DNA of 7,830 bases from Clostridiales bacterium (lineage in GTDB: Bacteria; Bacillota; Clostridia; Lachnospirales; Lachnospiraceae): contig DYCJ01000106.1 of the NCBI GenBank assembly GCA_019418195.1, forward strand, positions 256-8,085, written 5' to 3'. The notes under the pieces are model-generated. The model searched no databases, was not told where the DNA came from, and saw nothing but the letters and a program-made list of their open reading frames with translations. The translations under genes and the position numbers were made by a program. Positions 6,148 to 7,830 of the stretch are shown one piece after another. Each line of letters begins with the position of its first letter. The first letter of the stretch is position 1.

Positions 6148-6174
6148 GAGACGGCGCATCTTGCCGTTTCTTTT
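6148..6174 (+). terminator. Riboswitch expression-platform terminator
   Basis: GAGACGGC (6148-6155) pairs with GCCGTTTC (6163-6170) over eight pairs with one G-U, then TTTT (6171-6174). It lies 23 bases after the aptamer. A candidate competing structure pairs ATATAC (6127-6132) with GTATAT (6139-6144) and could extend by TCT (6123-6125) with AGA (6149-6151), taking bases from both P1 and the terminator; that antiterminator is a guess by eye. Confidence 0.75.
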
Positions 6175-6233
6175 ACTGTACAGCATATTTTGTATATACA
6201 AACATTCCACATTATAAAAAGGAGGAAGAAAGA

Positions 6234-7118
6234 ATGGCAATTTTCAAAGGTGCAGGTGTAGCAATCGTTACTCCAATGAAAGAGAATCTGGAGATCAACT
6301 ATGATAAACTGGATGAGATCATCGAGGAGCAGATTGCCGGCGGTACAGACGCTATTATCATCTGTGGTACTACAGGCGAGTCCGCAACCATGACAGAAGC
6401 TGAGCACAGCGAGGCAATCCGCTTTGCGATCGAGAGAGTAAATCACAGAATCCCGGTTATTGCCGGAACTGGTTCAAACTGTACAAGGACAGCGATCGAG
6501 CTCTCCAGGGAAGCAGAGAAAGACGGCGCTGACGGACTGCTTCTTGTAACGCCGTATTATAATAAAGCAACACAGAACGGATTGATCGCACATTATACCC
6601 AGATCTGTAATGAAGTCCAGATCCCGGCGATCCTCTACAATGTGCCAAGCCGTACCGGATGTTCCATCCAGCCGCAGACTCTGGCGACACTTGTAAAGAA
6701 TGTAGACAACATTGTGGGCGTGAAAGAAGCTTCCGGAAATATCGGAACCGTAGCCGAGATCATGCACCTGTGTGACGGAAACATCGACCTGTATTCAGGA
6801 AACGACGATCAGGTCGTACCGCTCCTCTCTCTTGGAGGAATCGGTGTGATCTCCGTACTCTCAAACGTAGCTCCTTCCTATGTGCATGACATGGTTTACA
6901 AATTCCTGTCGGGCGATATTGCAGGGAGCGCAAAGATGCAGTTAGACGCTATCCCGCTGATCAATGCACTTTTCTGCGAGGTCAACCCGATCCCGGTAAA
7001 AGCTGCAATGAACATGATGGGCAAAGAAGTCGGCCCGCTGAGAGCACCGCTGACAGAGATGGAAGACGCACACAAAGAAGTATTAAGAAAAGCAATGGCA
7101 GATTTCGGGCTGCTGTAA
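6234..7118 (+). CDS. dapA: 4-hydroxy-tetrahydrodipicolinate synthase
   Basis: Condenses pyruvate with aspartate semialdehyde, the committed step toward diaminopimelate and lysine, in the cytosol. The protein is 294 residues, the normal length for this TIM-barrel enzyme. Schiff-base Lys164 lies in VGVKEASGN, the catalytic Tyr135 and Arg140 in YNVPSRTG, and the proton-relay Thr46-Thr47 in CGTTGESA, with Tyr109 in TPYYN. The start is firm: GGAGG at 6221-6225 lies eight bases before the ATG. In the lysine-binding pocket, His58 (E. coli His56), Asn82 and Tyr108 are kept, while the positions of E. coli His53 and Glu84 are Glu55 and Thr86. Retention of His58 suggests the enzyme may still be lysine-inhibited, in addition to riboswitch control. 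No other lysine gene follows in the window; transcription ahead meets hairpin repeat copy 2. Confidence 0.97.
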   Translation: MAIFKGAGVAIVTPMKENLEINYDKLDEIIEEQIAGGTDAIIICGTTGESATMTEAEHSEAIRFAIERVNHRIPVIAGTGSNCTRTAIELSREAEKDGADGLLLVTPYYNKATQNGLIAHYTQICNEVQIPAILYNVPSRTGCSIQPQTLATLVKNVDNIVGVKEASGNIGTVAEIMHLCDGNIDLYSGNDDQVVPLLSLGGIGVISVLSNVAPSYVHDMVYKFLSGDIAGSAKMQLDAIPLINALFCEVNPIPVKAAMNMMGKEVGPLRAPLTEMEDAHKEVLRKAMADFGLL

Positions 7119-7138
7119 AACACAAAAGAATTATAAAC

Positions 7139-7216
7139 GGGGACACCCTAAAACTTAATTTGGGACGTAGTAAAATTTGATTTTACTACGTCCCAAATCG
7201 CGTTCTGCCCTGTCCC
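7139..7216. repeat. Hairpin repeat, copy 2, with GGGACA/TGTCCC ends
   Basis: The central arms 7158-7176 and 7180-7198 pair perfectly over 19 bp (core TGGGACGTAGTAAAA) around the loop TTG. The hairpin is flanked by GGGGACA at 7139-7145 and TGTCCC at 7211-7216, so the whole unit has short inverted ends. It is clearly related to copy 1 at 856-904, sharing GGGACGTAGT, TGATTTT, ACTACGTCCC and CTGTCCC in the same order. It lies between the convergent dapA and DegV-type genes and may help separate their transcripts, but has no strong T-run. A small non-autonomous mobile repeat is my best reading. Confidence 0.75.
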
Positions 7217-7223
7217 TTTCTGG

Positions 7224-7830
7224 CTATTTTCTTGTCTTTCCGTAATTGATCAGACCCACTACTCCCGGACCTGCATGAGTTCCGATGCTCGGGCTCACAT
7301 CATTGATTATTACATTTGTAAATCCGAGTTCTTTTACCATATCAGCCACAGCTTTTGCATCGTCTATACAGTCTCCGTGAAGAACCGCAACCATCCTGTC
7401 CTTTCCGTAGGAATCCAGATCCAGCGACTCTTCCAGCCTGGCCACCAGTGTCTTAAGAGATTTCTTGCGTCCTCTCACCGTTCCGTCTGACTTCAGCTCG
7501 CCGGTGGACGTCACGACCAGGATTGGCTTGATATTCACAAGGCTTCCCACAACTGCCGTGGTTTTGGACACACGTCCGCCTCTCTGCAGATGGTACAGAT
7601 CATTTACCGTGAAAGATACATTTACATGATCTCGCTCCTCCATCAGGATATCATAGACTTCCTCCATGCTCTTTCCTTCTTTCCAGAGCTCTACCGCACG
7701 GTAAACGGACACTCCCTCACCCAGGGATGCATTCAACGAATCAAACACCATGATCTTCCGATCCGGATAATCTTCCAGCAGCTCATTTGCCGTCATGACA
7801 ACATTGTTGCAGCTGCCGCTTAATGCACTG
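7224..7830 (-). CDS. DegV family fatty-acid-binding protein, 5' end cut by the window
   Basis: DegV/FakB proteins bind a fatty acid and, in characterised Gram-positives, present it to the kinase FakA for phosphorylation and use in phospholipid synthesis. The frame is open to the right edge. The codons upstream of the ATG at 7796 still match the family: SALSGSCNNVV corresponds to the conserved LSGSY-type loop that contacts the fatty-acid carboxylate. So this ATG is internal, and roughly 80 residues of the usual 280 or so are missing. In the visible 201 residues, LQRGGRVSKTTAVVGSL, NIKPIL and VRGRKKSLKTL are typical of the middle, and IGTHAGPGVVGLINYG is the C-terminal signature containing the conserved His. 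The stop is TAG at 7226-7224. It converges on dapA with hairpin repeat copy 2 between. Fatty-acid preference and any partner kinase cannot be judged here. Confidence 0.93.
   Translation of the reverse strand, partial: SALSGSCNNVVMTANELLEDYPDRKIMVFDSLNASLGEGVSVYRAVELWKEGKSMEEVYDILMEERDHVNVSFTVNDLYHLQRGGRVSKTTAVVGSLVNIKPILVVTSTGELKSDGTVRGRKKSLKTLVARLEESLDLDSYGKDRMVAVLHGDCIDDAKAVADMVKELGFTNVIINDVSPSIGTHAGPGVVGLINYGKTRK

Noticed and set aside
5947..6446. Minus-strand open frames over the riboswitch and the dapA start
   Set aside because: They overlap a conserved RNA structure and the dapA coding region and have no ribosome site or family resemblance.
1..7830. CRISPR array, tRNA, rRNA, insertion sequence or phage genes
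   Set aside because: No regularly spaced repeats of array type, no cloverleaf or rRNA sequence, and no transposase or integrase reading frame were seen.

Overview
This window looks like the chromosome of a gut-type member of the Clostridia, probably Lachnospiraceae. That placement is inferred from strong AAGGAGG-type ribosome binding sites, a lysine riboswitch ahead of dapA, a class I-beta DAHP synthase next to aroB, and a three-subunit molybdenum hydroxylase; no single marker proves it. Both ends cut through genes: the DAHP synthase lacks its N-terminus at the left edge, and a DegV-family gene lacks its N-terminus at the right edge.

Layout. (1) 1-2010, plus strand: aroF-type DAHP synthase then aroB, the first two steps of the shikimate pathway, separated by a long perfect hairpin repeat (856-904). 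(2) 2038-5634, minus strand: a tight three-gene operon for a molybdenum hydroxylase of the xanthine dehydrogenase family, in the order FAD subunit, 2Fe-2S subunit, molybdopterin subunit. It converges on aroB, and a shared hairpin terminator (1993-2030) lies between them. (3) 5635-6233: a 599-base divergent control region without a protein gene. It holds a consensus promoter for the xdh operon (minus strand) with two terminator-like hairpins in its leader, a consensus promoter for dapA (plus strand), short direct and inverted repeats between the promoters, and a lysine riboswitch with its own terminator. (4) 6234-7118, plus strand: dapA, the entry enzyme of lysine/diaminopimelate synthesis. (5) 7139-7216: a second copy of the hairpin repeat. 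(6) 7224-7830, minus strand: a partial DegV (FakB-type) fatty-acid-binding protein.

How the genes fit together: aroF and aroB feed aromatic amino acid synthesis; dapA feeds lysine and cell wall synthesis and is controlled by lysine through its leader RNA. The xdh operon is a separate function, most likely oxidation of a purine or related N-heterocycle, and appears to have elaborate transcriptional control. No cofactor maturation, transport or purine-degradation genes lie in the window, so its substrate is not settled.

The least explained signals are the leader of the xdh operon, with two minus-strand terminator-like hairpins between promoter and first gene, and the two dispersed hairpin repeats, whose stems differ by paired (compensatory) changes. 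I did not find a clear new protein system here; most genes are standard metabolic enzymes.
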